Assembly (NCBI GenBank): GCA_017460885.1
Contig: JAFUAB010000046.1
Span: 1 to 64,000, forward strand
DNA length: 64,000 nt
Direction: 5' to 3'
From: Lachnospiraceae bacterium
GTDB lineage: Bacteria; Bacillota; Clostridia; Lachnospirales; Lachnospiraceae
Part shown: positions 36,570 through 46,330 of the stretch, piece by piece
Numbering within the stretch: the first letter of the stretch is position 1
Layout: every line of letters starts with the position of its first letter
Translations under genes and position numbers: made by a program
Notes under the pieces: model-generated
Database searches by the model: none
What the model was told of the DNA's origin: nothing
What the model saw: the letters and a program-made list of their open reading frames with translations, nothing else

Positions 36570-37142
36570 ATGAAAAACAAGTTTACGATCCAACAGGTGG
36601 TAGCAGCCGGAATAGGCACAGCGTTGTTTGTGGTTCTGACGGAGGTTCAGATCCCCGCTGTTATAGTTCCGAATACTGCTTTGCAGGTAAGAGCGGGACT
36701 GCTTGCCTTTATCGCAGCCGTATACGGACCGGTTGTCGGAGGTATCGTCGGACTGCTCGGACATGCTCTCGGTGATGCGTTCTTCTATGGAAGCATCTGG
36801 TGGAGCTGGGTTATCCCCGATGCCCTTTTTGGAGTTGCCGTTGGATTCTTCTATAAGGAATATCTGATACGTGAGAGCGGTTTTGCGGCCAAACAGATCG
36901 CCATCTTCAACGTTATTCAGATCGTTGCCAATGGCATAGCGTGGATAGCATGTGCGCCGGTACTGGATATCCTGATATATGCGGAACCCGCCAATAAGGT
37001 GTTTATACAGGGCACGATCGCTTCGATAGCAAATATAGTAACAGTTGCTATCCTTGGTACGCTGCTGTGCATCATGTACTCCAGACTCAGCACCAAATCC
37101 TCCAGTCTGAAAGTTGAGGATGATGAAAAGACCGATAATTGA
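36570..37142 (+). CDS. ECF transporter S component (UPF0397-like)
   Basis: This 190-residue membrane protein has about five or six helices and the ECF-S pattern of UPF0397: VVAAGIGTALFVVLTEVQIP, LQVRAGLLAFIAAVYGPVVG, GLLGHALGDAFFYGSIWWSW and VIPDALFGVAVGFFY. It is the substrate-binding subunit of a vitamin or metabolite importer. The dedicated ATPase and T component follow in the same operon, so this is a group I module. The substrate is unknown; linkage to metF and metH hints at a methionine-pathway compound or a vitamin needed there, which is inference only. Confidence 0.85.
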   Translation: MKNKFTIQQVVAAGIGTALFVVLTEVQIPAVIVPNTALQVRAGLLAFIAAVYGPVVGGIVGLLGHALGDAFFYGSIWWSWVIPDALFGVAVGFFYKEYLIRESGFAAKQIAIFNVIQIVANGIAWIACAPVLDILIYAEPANKVFIQGTIASIANIVTVAILGTLLCIMYSRLSTKSSSLKVEDDEKTDN

Positions 37143-38850
37143 GTTCAAAAACTATACATTCAGATACCGCACTCAGGCTGAACCAACGTTAAATGATATC
37201 AGCCTTACCATATATGAGGGTGAGAAGGTGCTGATCGTGGGTCCTTCCGGATCCGGTAAGTCCACGATCGGGAACTGTATCAACGGACTGATCCCCCATG
37301 TTTACAGCGGGGAATCCGGTGGTGAGATAAGGATTAAAGGGAGGAGTCCGTCCGAGACTCCTCTTTTTGAGATTTCACAGATGGTCGGAACCGTTCTGCA
37401 GGACACGGATGGGCAGTTCATAGGGCTGACGGTCGGCGAGGATATTGCATTTGCAATGGAAAACGACTGTGTTCCCCAGGATGAAATGAGATCTACGGTC
37501 CGGAGGATCGCGGAGACTGTTGAAGTATCCGGGCTCCTCAGATCCTCGCCTTTCGCACTGTCGGGAGGACAGAAGCAGCGGGTTTCGATGGCGGGAGTAA
37601 TGGTCGATGACGTGGATATCCTGCTCTTTGACGAGCCTCTGGCCAATCTGGATCCCGCCACCGGCAAGAAGGCCATAGAGCTGATCGATGAGATACAGCA
37701 TGATACCGGAAAGACGGTTGTGATCATCGAGCACAGGCTGGAGGATGCGCTGTATCGTGATGCAGACAGGATAATCCTGATCGCGGGGGGATGCGTCGCC
37801 GCCGATATGACACCGGACGAGCTGCTGTGTACGGATATCCTTGAGAAGGAGGGGGTCAGAGAACCTCTGTATGTGACTGCTCTCAAATGCGCCGGCGTTA
37901 AGCTAAGGCCTGCCGACAGACCGGGAAGAATATCCGCAATGAAGCTTGACAGCTTTGCGGAAACGGTTAAAAGCTGGTATAGGGAGCAACCGGTGCCTGA
38001 TAAAGAAAAAACCGGCAAAGCGGTACTCTCCGTACAGAACGTTTCCTTTGGGTATGATCCCTCCAAACCGGTGCTGGAGGATGTCTCCTTTGATATACAT
38101 CAGGGCGAGATGATGGCCATAGTCGGTAAGAACGGTGCCGGCAAGACCACATTGTCATCGCTGATCTGCGGGTTCATAAGTCCCGATAAAGGCAGGATAC
38201 TGTTAAACGGTGAGGATATTTCGCCGCTTTCCGTCAAGGAAAGAGGTGAATCCATCGGACTTATCATGCAGAACCCGAATCAGATGATATCCAAGCCGAT
38301 GATCAGTGAAGAAGTATCACTGGGTCTCAGAACCAGAGGAGTCCCGGATGAGGAGATACAGACGCGGGTATCGGATATTCTCAGGGTGTGCGGACTCTAT
38401 CCCTATCGTAACTGGCCCGTTTCGGCTCTCAGCTTCGGGCAGAAAAAGAGAGTGACCATAGCCTCGATCCTGGTCATGAAACCCGACATCATCATACTTG
38501 ATGAGCCCACGGCCGGACAGGATTACAGACACTATACGGAGTTCATGGAGTTTATCCGGGACATCAACAGACAGTCCGGTACGACCGTGATCATGATAAC
38601 GCATGATATGCATCTGATGCTGGAATATACGACAAGAGCGGTAGTGATCTCGGACGGACATCTGCTTGCCGATGATACACCCGCGGCTGTCCTGACCGGG
38701 GAGGAGCTGGCCGACAGGGCGTATCTTAAGCGTACCTCGCTCTATGACCTGGCGGTCGGATGCGGTATAGATGATGCCGACGGATTTACCGAATGCTTTA
38801 TCAGATATGAGAGGACCCACAGAAATGGGACGAAAGCTTCTGACCTATGA
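37120..38850 (+). CDS. ECF transporter dual ATPase
   Basis: Two ABC ATPase domains are fused in one 576-residue chain. Domain 1 has Walker A GPSGSGKST, Q-loop GTVLQDTDGQF, signature LSGGQKQR and Walker B LLFDEPLANLD. Domain 2 (from about 310) has VGKNGAGKTT, IMQNPNQM, a variant signature ALSFGQKKRV and IILDEPTAGQD. It overlaps the S-component gene by 23 bases; ATG 37120 or 37123 are both possible. Fused ATPases of this kind power UPF0397-type ECF systems. Confidence 0.92.
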   Translation: MMKRPIIEFKNYTFRYRTQAEPTLNDISLTIYEGEKVLIVGPSGSGKSTIGNCINGLIPHVYSGESGGEIRIKGRSPSETPLFEISQMVGTVLQDTDGQFIGLTVGEDIAFAMENDCVPQDEMRSTVRRIAETVEVSGLLRSSPFALSGGQKQRVSMAGVMVDDVDILLFDEPLANLDPATGKKAIELIDEIQHDTGKTVVIIEHRLEDALYRDADRIILIAGGCVAADMTPDELLCTDILEKEGVREPLYVTALKCAGVKLRPADRPGRISAMKLDSFAETVKSWYREQPVPDKEKTGKAVLSVQNVSFGYDPSKPVLEDVSFDIHQGEMMAIVGKNGAGKTTLSSLICGFISPDKGRILLNGEDISPLSVKERGESIGLIMQNPNQMISKPMISEEVSLGLRTRGVPDEEIQTRVSDILRVCGLYPYRNWPVSALSFGQKKRVTIASILVMKPDIIILDEPTAGQDYRHYTEFMEFIRDINRQSGTTVIMITHDMHLMLEYTTRAVVISDGHLLADDTPAAVLTGEELADRAYLKRTSLYDLAVGCGIDDADGFTECFIRYERTHRNGTKASDL

Positions 38851-39652
38851 GGAAAAGAATACATGGATAGACAGATTGTGCGGTGTGACCAAGCTGGTTT
38901 TCTTTCTCTGCTGGTCGGTCACCTGTATGATGACCTATGATACCAGGATCCTTGCCGTAATGTTTGTAATGAGCCTGGTAATATTCCGGTTGAGCCGTAT
39001 CAGATGGGCGGAGGTCGGAGGCGTATTTAAGTTTATCCTGTTCTTCCTTGCAATTAATTTAATTGCGATTTATCTTTTTAGCCCTGGCGAGGGCACAAAG
39101 ATATACGGAACGGCAACGGTTCTTGCCGGAAGCGGCAGATATGCACTGACAAAGGAGCAGCTTTTTTATGAATTGAACATAATGCTGAAGTACTTCACTA
39201 TAGTGCCCAGCATCTTTATTTTTATCGTTACGACCAATCCGTCTGAGTTTGCGGCTTCGCTGAACCGCATAGGGGTAAGCTATAAGGTGGGATATTCCAT
39301 AGCCATTGCCCTCAGATACATTCCGGATATACAGGCCGACTTTGGCAGGATCAAAAATGCCCAGATGGCCCGGGGGATTGAGATGAGCAAAAAGGGCAGG
39401 CTTGTGGACAGAGTCAGATCGACGGCGGTTATCATCTTTCCTCTGATATTCACGAGTATGGACAGGATAGAAACAATATCAACCGCTATGGAACTCAGAA
39501 GCTTCGGTAAGAACAGAAAGAGGACCTGGTACATGGCCAGACCGATAGTACGAAATGACCTGATGGTAATAGCCGGTTCGGTCATATTTATGATCGCTGC
39601 CCTGATCATAACCTTCAGTGACGGGTCACGGTTCTATAATCCGTTCAGGTGA
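38825..39652 (+). CDS. ECF transporter T component
   Basis: EcfT is the membrane scaffold coupling ATPases to the S component. The start is ATG 38825, overlapping the ATPase gene by 26 bases. The protein has helices such as LVFFLCWSVTCMMTY and FKFILFFLAINLIAIYLF. It carries the cytoplasmic coupling motifs, recognisable in KNAQMARGIEM (A-R-G) and STAMELRSFGKN (second A/E-x-R-x-F-G-type motif). Length 275 residues is normal. Confidence 0.88.
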   Translation: MGRKLLTYEEKNTWIDRLCGVTKLVFFLCWSVTCMMTYDTRILAVMFVMSLVIFRLSRIRWAEVGGVFKFILFFLAINLIAIYLFSPGEGTKIYGTATVLAGSGRYALTKEQLFYELNIMLKYFTIVPSIFIFIVTTNPSEFAASLNRIGVSYKVGYSIAIALRYIPDIQADFGRIKNAQMARGIEMSKKGRLVDRVRSTAVIIFPLIFTSMDRIETISTAMELRSFGKNRKRTWYMARPIVRNDLMVIAGSVIFMIAALIITFSDGSRFYNPFR

Positions 39653-39732
39653 CAGCCCGGCCGACCGGTATTATATGAGGGCGTTTTATTCCGGAACCGC
39701 CGGATCAGGATATATGATAGAGAGGAGCATCC

Positions 39733-40626
39733 ATGAAGATCATTGATATCATCAAACAGGATAAGCTGTCGCTTTCCTTTGAGGTATTCCCTCCCAAGAA
39801 GGAAAGCTCTTATGATTCCGTCAGGATCGCGACGGAAGAGATCGCAGCGCTTAAACCCGCGTTCATGAGCGTAACATACGGCGCGGGCGGCGGGACCAGT
39901 AAATATACGCTGGATATCGCAAAAAATATAAAAGAGCGCTTCGGTATTCCGATGCTGGCCCATCTCACGTGTGTTTCGTCCGATCGCGAGACGGTACGGC
40001 AGAGGATAGAGGATATGAAGGAAGCCGGTATCGAAAACGTCATGGCTCTGCGTGGTGACCTGACTCCCGAACTTGAACAGAGTGACCGCAGCAAATGGGA
40101 TTACCGTTATGCCTGTGAGCTCATAAAGGATATCCGGTCTTCGGGAGCGGATTTCTGTATAGGAGCCGCATGTTATCCGGAGGTTCATCCCGAGAGTGCC
40201 ACACAGTGGGAGGATATAGACCGGCTCAGGGAAAAGGTGGAATGCGGAGTTGATTTCCTTACCACTCAGATGGTATTCGACAATTCGCTTTTTTTGAATT
40301 TCATGTACAAGATCAGGGAAGCCGGCATAACGGTACCGGTATTGCCCGGGATCATGCCCATCACCAGGGCAAACCAGGTGGAAAGAGCCATTAAGCTCTC
40401 CGGCTCATATATGCCATACAGATTTAAGAGTCTGGTGGACAAATTCGGCTCCGATCCCCGGGCCATGACGCAGGCCGGAATTATTTATGCTACCGACCAG
40501 ATCATCGACCTGTATGCCAATGGTATCACGAATGTTCACATCTATTCAATGAACAAGCCGGAGGTTGCAGCCGGTATACTCAGGAATCTGTCGGATATCC
40601 TGGGTAAGAATTTCGAGGGAAGATGA
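39733..40626 (+). CDS. metF: 5,10-methylenetetrahydrofolate reductase
   Basis: MetF makes 5-methyl-tetrahydrofolate, the methyl donor for MetH. The 297-residue flavoprotein starts KIIDIIKQDKLSLSFEVFPP, where the Glu is catalytic, and continues with SVTYGAGGGTSKYTLDIA, HLTCVSSDRE, NVMALRGDLTPE and FLTTQMVFDNSLFLNF. AGAGAGGAG precedes the ATG. It overlaps the activation-domain gene by four bases (ATGA), so the two are translationally coupled, and metH follows. Confidence 0.96.
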   Translation: MKIIDIIKQDKLSLSFEVFPPKKESSYDSVRIATEEIAALKPAFMSVTYGAGGGTSKYTLDIAKNIKERFGIPMLAHLTCVSSDRETVRQRIEDMKEAGIENVMALRGDLTPELEQSDRSKWDYRYACELIKDIRSSGADFCIGAACYPEVHPESATQWEDIDRLREKVECGVDFLTTQMVFDNSLFLNFMYKIREAGITVPVLPGIMPITRANQVERAIKLSGSYMPYRFKSLVDKFGSDPRAMTQAGIIYATDQIIDLYANGITNVHIYSMNKPEVAAGILRNLSDILGKNFEGR

Positions 40627-41291
40627 GCGGATCCGGACCTGTTTTGCTGAAGATATACGATCCCGCAGATCATGAATCCCTCCGAAATGTCGATCGCAGC
40701 GAAGTGATGAGGTACGGGGGCATGATGATGTCAAAGGCGCCGGTCCGTCCGGACGGACAACTTGAGGATGAGGCTGCCCGCATCGAGGGACTGATAGATG
40801 AGTGTGCCGCCGAGGCCCTGCCTAAGCTCAGCTACAGGGTCTGCTACCGATATATAAAGGTTGAACGCTCGGGAGGAGAGCCGGTGCTGCCTTTTGACAC
40901 ACACGGATCCGTTAATTTCGCCCGGATAATGGAGGGCTGTACGGAGGCTGTGATGATGGCTGCAACGATAGGCATGGAGATGGACAGGCTGATAGCCAGA
41001 TATAACCGGCTGTCTCCGACCAGAGCCCTGATAATGCAGGCCCTGGGGGCCGAGAGGGTGGAAGCGCTCTGTGACCTTTTTAATGACGGGATCCGGGAGG
41101 AGATGGCGGCCAGAGGGCTTGAGTGCAGACCCAGGTTTTCACCGGGGTACGGAGATCTGCCGCTTGAGGTACAGAAGGAATTTATGGTGCTGTTGGACTG
41201 CAGTCATCTGATAGGGATCACGCTGAATGAAAGCCTGATAATGAGTCCGTCAAAGTCAGTTACGGCTGTTATCGGATGCAGACCTGTCTGA
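40623..41291 (+). CDS. Stand-alone methionine synthase activation-domain protein
   Basis: In classical MetH the C-terminal domain binds SAM to reactivate oxidised cobalamin. Here a separate 222-residue protein carries the equivalent: the late ECRPRFSPGYGDLPLEVQKE contains the R-x3-G-Y SAM-binding motif, followed by IGITLNESLIMSPSKSVTAV. The first half (about 20-120) has the helical cap region. It overlaps metF by four bases and lies 13 bases before metH, which lacks this domain. Together they form a split MetH. Confidence 0.88.
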   Translation: MSGSGPVLLKIYDPADHESLRNVDRSEVMRYGGMMMSKAPVRPDGQLEDEAARIEGLIDECAAEALPKLSYRVCYRYIKVERSGGEPVLPFDTHGSVNFARIMEGCTEAVMMAATIGMEMDRLIARYNRLSPTRALIMQALGAERVEALCDLFNDGIREEMAARGLECRPRFSPGYGDLPLEVQKEFMVLLDCSHLIGITLNESLIMSPSKSVTAVIGCRPV

Positions 41292-41304
41292 GGAGAGGGA
41301 TAGT

Positions 41305-43803
41305 ATGATCAAGATAACCGATTATATGCAGGATCACCTGGTTTACCTTGACGGAGGCATGGGTACGCTGCTGCAGAAAAGGGGGTTAAAGCCCGGAGAA
41401 CTGCCGGAGAGATGGAATGTCTCGCATCCGGATATAATCACGGAGCTGCACAGAAATTATTACAACGCCGGCAGTAACGTGGTCTATGCCAACACCTTCG
41501 GGGCCAATGCTCTTAAATTCGATGATACGGAGCTGACAGCCCTGGTCCGTGCGGCAATAGATAACGTACGTTCTGCCAGAGAGACATCTACCGGAAGTCA
41601 GGAAAAATATGTGTCTTTGGATATAGGTCCGCTGGGCAGGCTTCTTAAGCCCTACGGTGATCTGGACTTTGAGGAGGCTGTTGCCCTCTATGCCAAAACC
41701 GTGCGCATCGGGACAGAGTACGGAGTGGATCTGATAACCATCGAGACCATGAATGACAGCTATGATACCAAGGCGGCACTGCTGGCGGCCAAAGAGAACT
41801 CGGATCTGCCGGTTTTTGTGACCAATGCATACGGCGATGACGGCAAACTGATGACCGGAGCCGATCCGTCGGCCATGACAGCCATGCTGGAGGGAATGGG
41901 GGCTGCGGCGATCGGAGCAAACTGCTCGCTCGGTCCCGCACAGCTGCGACCCGTTGTGGAACAGTTGACCCGGCTGGCATCCGTCCCTGTTATCCTGAAG
42001 CCCAATGCGGGACTTCCCAGAAGTGAGAACGGTGAAACCGTGTATGACGTATTTCCCGATGAATTCTCCGGACTAATGGCTGAGTATGCCCGCATGGGAG
42101 TACGTGTGCTGGGCGGCTGCTGCGGCACGACTCCGGATTATATCCGTGCGACCGTGGACGCGACCCTGCCTGATGAACACTCTATCCTCAAAGCTAACCC
42201 TTTGACAGACAAAAATATCACATGGATATCCTCGTATACACATGCGGTCAGGTTCGGAGGATCTCCGGTTCTGATAGGAGAGCGCATAAATCCCACGGGC
42301 AAGAAGAGATTCCAGCAGGCTCTGAGGGAGCATGATATAGGTTATATACTGCAGGTAGGACTGGATGAACAGGATAAAAAAGCACACGTTCTTGATGTGA
42401 ACGTCGGGCTTCCGGAGATAGACGAGCCGGCTCTGCTTACCGAGGTGACCGGAGAACTGCAGGCGATCATAGATCTGCCGCTGCAGATAGATACCACTGA
42501 TCCGGCAGCTATGGAGCAGGCGCTGAGGGTATATAACGGCAAGGCGATGATCAACTCCGTGAACGGTAAAAGGGAGGTAATGGACATTGTTTTTCCGCTG
42601 GCGGCCAAATATGGCGGACTGATAGTAGCCCTTACTCTGGATGAGGACGGTATACCCGATACAGCCGAGAAACGGGTGGAGATAGCCCGCAATATAATAA
42701 AAGAGGCAAAAAAGTACGGAATATCCCGAAAAGACCTGATCTTTGATACCCTGGCAATGACGATAAGTGCGGATACCAAAGCTGCCCTGGCTACCCTTGG
42801 TTCCCTGCATATCATCAGGACGGAGCTTGGCTGCAATACTTCACTCGGTGTCTCCAATATCTCGTTTGGACTGCCGGAAAGAGAACTGGTCACATCCACC
42901 TTCTTTGCACTGGCGTTGGAGGAGGGCTTAAGCGCAGCGATCATGAATCCCAATTCCGTGGAGATGATGAAGGTCTATTACGCATACAGGGCTCTGCACG
43001 ATATGGATGACAATTGCACCGATTACATAGGCTTTGCGACTGATTATGCCGAAAGAAAACAGGCGGTTGCAAGTTCGCCTGCATCTGCCGGCAATACAGG
43101 TTCCGGAGGCGCGGCTGCTCAGGGTGGGAGCGGAGACAAAGCCTCGTCAGTGTCGGGACAGACCGGAGGATACCCGGCACTTGCCAACGCCATAATCAAG
43201 GGATTAAAGGAGCAGGCAGCCACGATTACGGCGGAACTCATCAAGAATGGCCGGGAGAGTCTGGATATAGTAAATCAGGATATAATTCCTGCGCTTGACT
43301 ATGTTGGTCAAGGTTTTGAAGCCAAAAAAATGTATCTTCCGCAGCTTCTGATGAGCGCCGAGGCAAGTCAGTGCGCGTTTGAGGTGATCAAACAGGATCT
43401 TGCCGCACATCCCGAAAATGCCGGGGCCTCCCGCGGCAGGTTTGTGATCGCGACGGTACACGGTGATATTCATGATATAGGTAAGAATATTGTTAAGCTC
43501 ATCCTGGAGAACTATGGATTCGAAGTGCTGGATCTGGGTAAGGATGTACCGCCTGAGACGATCGTGGAGGAGGCGATCCGCTTCGATACCCCCATGGTAG
43601 GACTCTCGGCACTGATGACAACTACGGTCCCTGCAATGGCTGAGACCATCAGACAGCTGAGGGAGAAGGCTCCGCACATCAAGGTGGTTGTGGGAGGAGC
43701 AGTGCTTACACAGGAATACGCTGATTCCATCGGAGCCGATTTCTATGCCCCGGATGCCATGGCAACGGTCAGATGGGCAACAGAGGTTGTTGAAGGCAGG
43801 TAA
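41305..43803 (+). CDS. metH: Cobalamin-dependent methionine synthase, without activation domain
   Basis: The 832-residue enzyme moves a methyl group from methyl-THF through cobalamin to homocysteine. Homocysteine domain (1-290): GANCSLGP and GGCCGTTPDYI supply the three zinc cysteines. Pterin domain (about 320-570): LIGERINPTGKKRFQQAL and DVNVGLPEIDE. A Gly/Ser/Ala linker of about 40 residues (595-630) separates it from the cap domain and the B12 domain, where VHGDIHDIGKNI gives the D-x-H-x2-G cobalt ligand. The SAM activation domain is encoded separately upstream. No cobalamin riboswitch is seen in front of the operon. Confidence 0.95.
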   Translation: MIKITDYMQDHLVYLDGGMGTLLQKRGLKPGELPERWNVSHPDIITELHRNYYNAGSNVVYANTFGANALKFDDTELTALVRAAIDNVRSARETSTGSQEKYVSLDIGPLGRLLKPYGDLDFEEAVALYAKTVRIGTEYGVDLITIETMNDSYDTKAALLAAKENSDLPVFVTNAYGDDGKLMTGADPSAMTAMLEGMGAAAIGANCSLGPAQLRPVVEQLTRLASVPVILKPNAGLPRSENGETVYDVFPDEFSGLMAEYARMGVRVLGGCCGTTPDYIRATVDATLPDEHSILKANPLTDKNITWISSYTHAVRFGGSPVLIGERINPTGKKRFQQALREHDIGYILQVGLDEQDKKAHVLDVNVGLPEIDEPALLTEVTGELQAIIDLPLQIDTTDPAAMEQALRVYNGKAMINSVNGKREVMDIVFPLAAKYGGLIVALTLDEDGIPDTAEKRVEIARNIIKEAKKYGISRKDLIFDTLAMTISADTKAALATLGSLHIIRTELGCNTSLGVSNISFGLPERELVTSTFFALALEEGLSAAIMNPNSVEMMKVYYAYRALHDMDDNCTDYIGFATDYAERKQAVASSPASAGNTGSGGAAAQGGSGDKASSVSGQTGGYPALANAIIKGLKEQAATITAELIKNGRESLDIVNQDIIPALDYVGQGFEAKKMYLPQLLMSAEASQCAFEVIKQDLAAHPENAGASRGRFVIATVHGDIHDIGKNIVKLILENYGFEVLDLGKDVPPETIVEEAIRFDTPMVGLSALMTTTVPAMAETIRQLREKAPHIKVVVGGAVLTQEYADSIGADFYAPDAMATVRWATEVVEGR

Positions 43804-43854
43804 GCACCGGCAGGATTATCAGTTTATTTCGCTGCGGTCCCTGAGAGGTAGAAC

Positions 43855-46272
43855 ATGAACATAGAGGAATTCAGAGCAGGTCTGGACTATTTATTTGAAG
43901 AGAACAGGATACCGGAGGTGGAGCCTTATCTGGAGGGTGCGCTCCGGACGGCTATAGGTGAGAATGACGATGCGGCTGTTATTTTTATCCTTAATGAGAT
44001 GGTGGGATTCTACCGGGAGACCTGTGATTACGACAGATCGGTAATGTACGGTCAAAAGGCTCTTGAGATCCTCGAGAGTGCCGAGGAGTCGGGCTCTGTA
44101 CATTATGCGACGACTCTGCTCAATCTTGCAAATGCCCTGCGTGCGGCAGGCAGGCTTGAGGAATCTCTGGAGCATTACTCACGTGCTGAGGCTATCTACA
44201 ACAGTCTTCTGGTACCGGAGGCCTTTGATTTCGCCAGCCTCTATAATAATATGAGCCTCGTATTCCAGGAAGCGCATATGTATCCCCAGGCTATAGATTA
44301 TCTGAACAGAGCCATGGCCATCGTTCTGCTTTATCCCGAAAAGAGGTTTGAACTGGCTGTGACGCATGCCAACCTCGGCAACAGTCTGATCGGAGCATTG
44401 CGGGCCGATCCCGGGATCGAAAAGACCCATCCGGATATATACAGCGGGATTGAGACTCATCTGCTGACCGCGGTAGAGATCTTCCGTGAGAGAAATGAGA
44501 ACGGAGCGCATCTGGCAGCGGCGTTGAACGGTCTCGGCGATCTGTATTCCATGACCGGGGATCGGACGGCGGCCGTTGAATATTATACTCAGGCTCTGGA
44601 GGCTATAGAGCGCAATCTCGGCAGGATCGAATACTATTACAGGGTCCGGGATAATCTTGATGCGGCTTATGCACGTGTTAACGGCGACAGATCCGATCCG
44701 ATGCTTACGGGGCTTGAGCTTTCACGCCTGTATTATGAAGAGATCGTTCGTCCGGTGATAGATAAGGAGTTTCCGGAACTGGAGGGACATTACTGCGCGG
44801 GCCTCTTCGGAGAGGGCTCCGACGCATACGGCTACGACGATATCACATCCCGTGATCACGACTGGGGACCGGGTGTTATTTTACTTATAAATAACAGGAA
44901 ATTCTTTGACCAATACGGTCAAAAACTACAGTCGTTACTCTGCGAAATTGCCGATAAAACCGATACTTTCCACGGATATACACCTGACAGATCCACTCTT
45001 AAAAAGGGTCGCAGAGGAGTCTTCCTGACGGAGGACTACATAACGGGTGTAACGGGAGTTGACAGCTTCGGGGTGACTGAGGTTCTGACGGAAAAACCAT
45101 CTGCGGATTCAGGCCCAATTCCCGGGGAGATGGCAGAGGCTTTATTACAAAACGCTCCCGAATACGCTCTTGCAGCCATTGTTAACGGCGAGGTGTTCCA
45201 CGATCCCGAGGGGATCTTTACGGAGATCCGCAAAAAGCTGCAAAGCTACTATCCTCCGGAGAGGAGAAGGAGCATGCTGATGCAGTATGCTGCGCTGTAC
45301 TCTCAGAACGCACAGTACAATTATCTGAGGATGAAGCGTCGCAATGACAGTCTGACGGCGGATATGCTGCTGACGGAGGGACTGAAGACTGCTGCCCGCA
45401 TCAGGTATTGCCTGGCCGGCAGATATGTGCCTCACGATAAATGGCTTTTCAGAGGATTACGTGACATAGATGCTGACATATATAATAAGGTAGGAGAAAT
45501 TTATGACAAAGCCGGCGAGACCCCCGATAAGGATCCGACCGATGCCGCGATGCGCCCTGTGCTTGCAGCGATAGACGAGCTCAGTCTGATGCTGCAGGAT
45601 ATAATGGTATCCTCGGGACTGATCACGTCGCCCAAACGATACATGGAGGACATCATAATGGAAATGAACAGGCAGGAATTGGTAAAGAGAGTGGTCCGGG
45701 ACGAGTGGGAAGCCTTTGATAAGGTCATAAATGAGGGCGGACGCGCGGATTGCCAGGATAATTTTCCTACCTTTAATATAATGAGATCATCCCAGTATAT
45801 GACATGGGATACGGATATGCTGATCAGATATGCCGAGGATTTCGAGGCCGCGGTTGCGGCAGGCTGGAATCCCATCATGGAAAAATACGGCCGGATGGAG
45901 GAGAGTACCGCCCCGGATAAGTATGCGGAGATCAAGGATGATCTGCCTGTGGTCGACGACAGGAAAAGGGTGATAATAGAGGAGATAGTCAGGGTACAGG
46001 TAGGCTGGATGGAAGAATTCGCCGAAAAGTACCCGAAGATGGCAGGCAATGCCAGGTCCATACATACCTATGAGGACACTGAGTATGATACCTCCTACGA
46101 AACATATCTGAGAGGCGAACTGTCCACATATTCGGATGAAATGCTGGGTATGTACGGTGCCTTTATCGTCAGACTTGCGGGAGAAGGGCGCAATCTGGCT
46201 TATCTCACAATGGAAAACACTGCGAAACTGTACGGATACAAGTCTCTGGAGGATGCGGAGTCTGCCCTGTAA
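43855..46272 (+). CDS. TPR + DUF4037 nucleotidyltransferase + DUF4125 protein
   Basis: This 805-residue protein has three parts. Residues 1-280 are tetratricopeptide repeats (VMYGQKALEILESAEESG, LLNLANALRAAGRLEESLEH, AAALNGLGDLYSMTGDRTAA). The middle (about 285-580) is a DUF4037 nucleotidyltransferase-like domain: LFGEGSDAYGYDDITSRDHD provides the G-S-D and D-x-D pattern, and a helical part with PHDKWLFRGLRDIDADIYNK follows, like kanamycin-type nucleotidyltransferases. The end (about 605-800) is DUF4125 with NFPTFNIMRSSQYMTWDTDM. No substrate is known. It follows metH by 51 bases but is probably functionally separate. Confidence 0.82.
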   Translation: MNIEEFRAGLDYLFEENRIPEVEPYLEGALRTAIGENDDAAVIFILNEMVGFYRETCDYDRSVMYGQKALEILESAEESGSVHYATTLLNLANALRAAGRLEESLEHYSRAEAIYNSLLVPEAFDFASLYNNMSLVFQEAHMYPQAIDYLNRAMAIVLLYPEKRFELAVTHANLGNSLIGALRADPGIEKTHPDIYSGIETHLLTAVEIFRERNENGAHLAAALNGLGDLYSMTGDRTAAVEYYTQALEAIERNLGRIEYYYRVRDNLDAAYARVNGDRSDPMLTGLELSRLYYEEIVRPVIDKEFPELEGHYCAGLFGEGSDAYGYDDITSRDHDWGPGVILLINNRKFFDQYGQKLQSLLCEIADKTDTFHGYTPDRSTLKKGRRGVFLTEDYITGVTGVDSFGVTEVLTEKPSADSGPIPGEMAEALLQNAPEYALAAIVNGEVFHDPEGIFTEIRKKLQSYYPPERRRSMLMQYAALYSQNAQYNYLRMKRRNDSLTADMLLTEGLKTAARIRYCLAGRYVPHDKWLFRGLRDIDADIYNKVGEIYDKAGETPDKDPTDAAMRPVLAAIDELSLMLQDIMVSSGLITSPKRYMEDIIMEMNRQELVKRVVRDEWEAFDKVINEGGRADCQDNFPTFNIMRSSQYMTWDTDMLIRYAEDFEAAVAAGWNPIMEKYGRMEESTAPDKYAEIKDDLPVVDDRKRVIIEEIVRVQVGWMEEFAEKYPKMAGNARSIHTYEDTEYDTSYETYLRGELSTYSDEMLGMYGAFIVRLAGEGRNLAYLTMENTAKLYGYKSLEDAESAL

Positions 46273-46302
46273 GGAAAGTCCGGATCAATCAGTCTTTCCT
46301 TA
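46270..46302. terminator. Hairpin between convergent TPR-NTase and CYTH genes
   Basis: TAAGGAAAG (46270-46278) pairs perfectly with CTTTCCTTA (46294-46302). An alternative stem GTCCGG (46278-46283) with CCGGAC (46306-46311) overlaps it. No long T-run follows on the plus strand. Confidence 0.4.
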
Positions 46303-46330
46303 AACCCGGACAGACCTGCGGCTGAGTCCG

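Noticed and set aside
39653-39732. SAM or cobalamin riboswitch before metF
   Set aside because: The gap is 80 bases and shows neither conserved riboswitch core; the operon promoter leader at 36522-36569 is too short as well.
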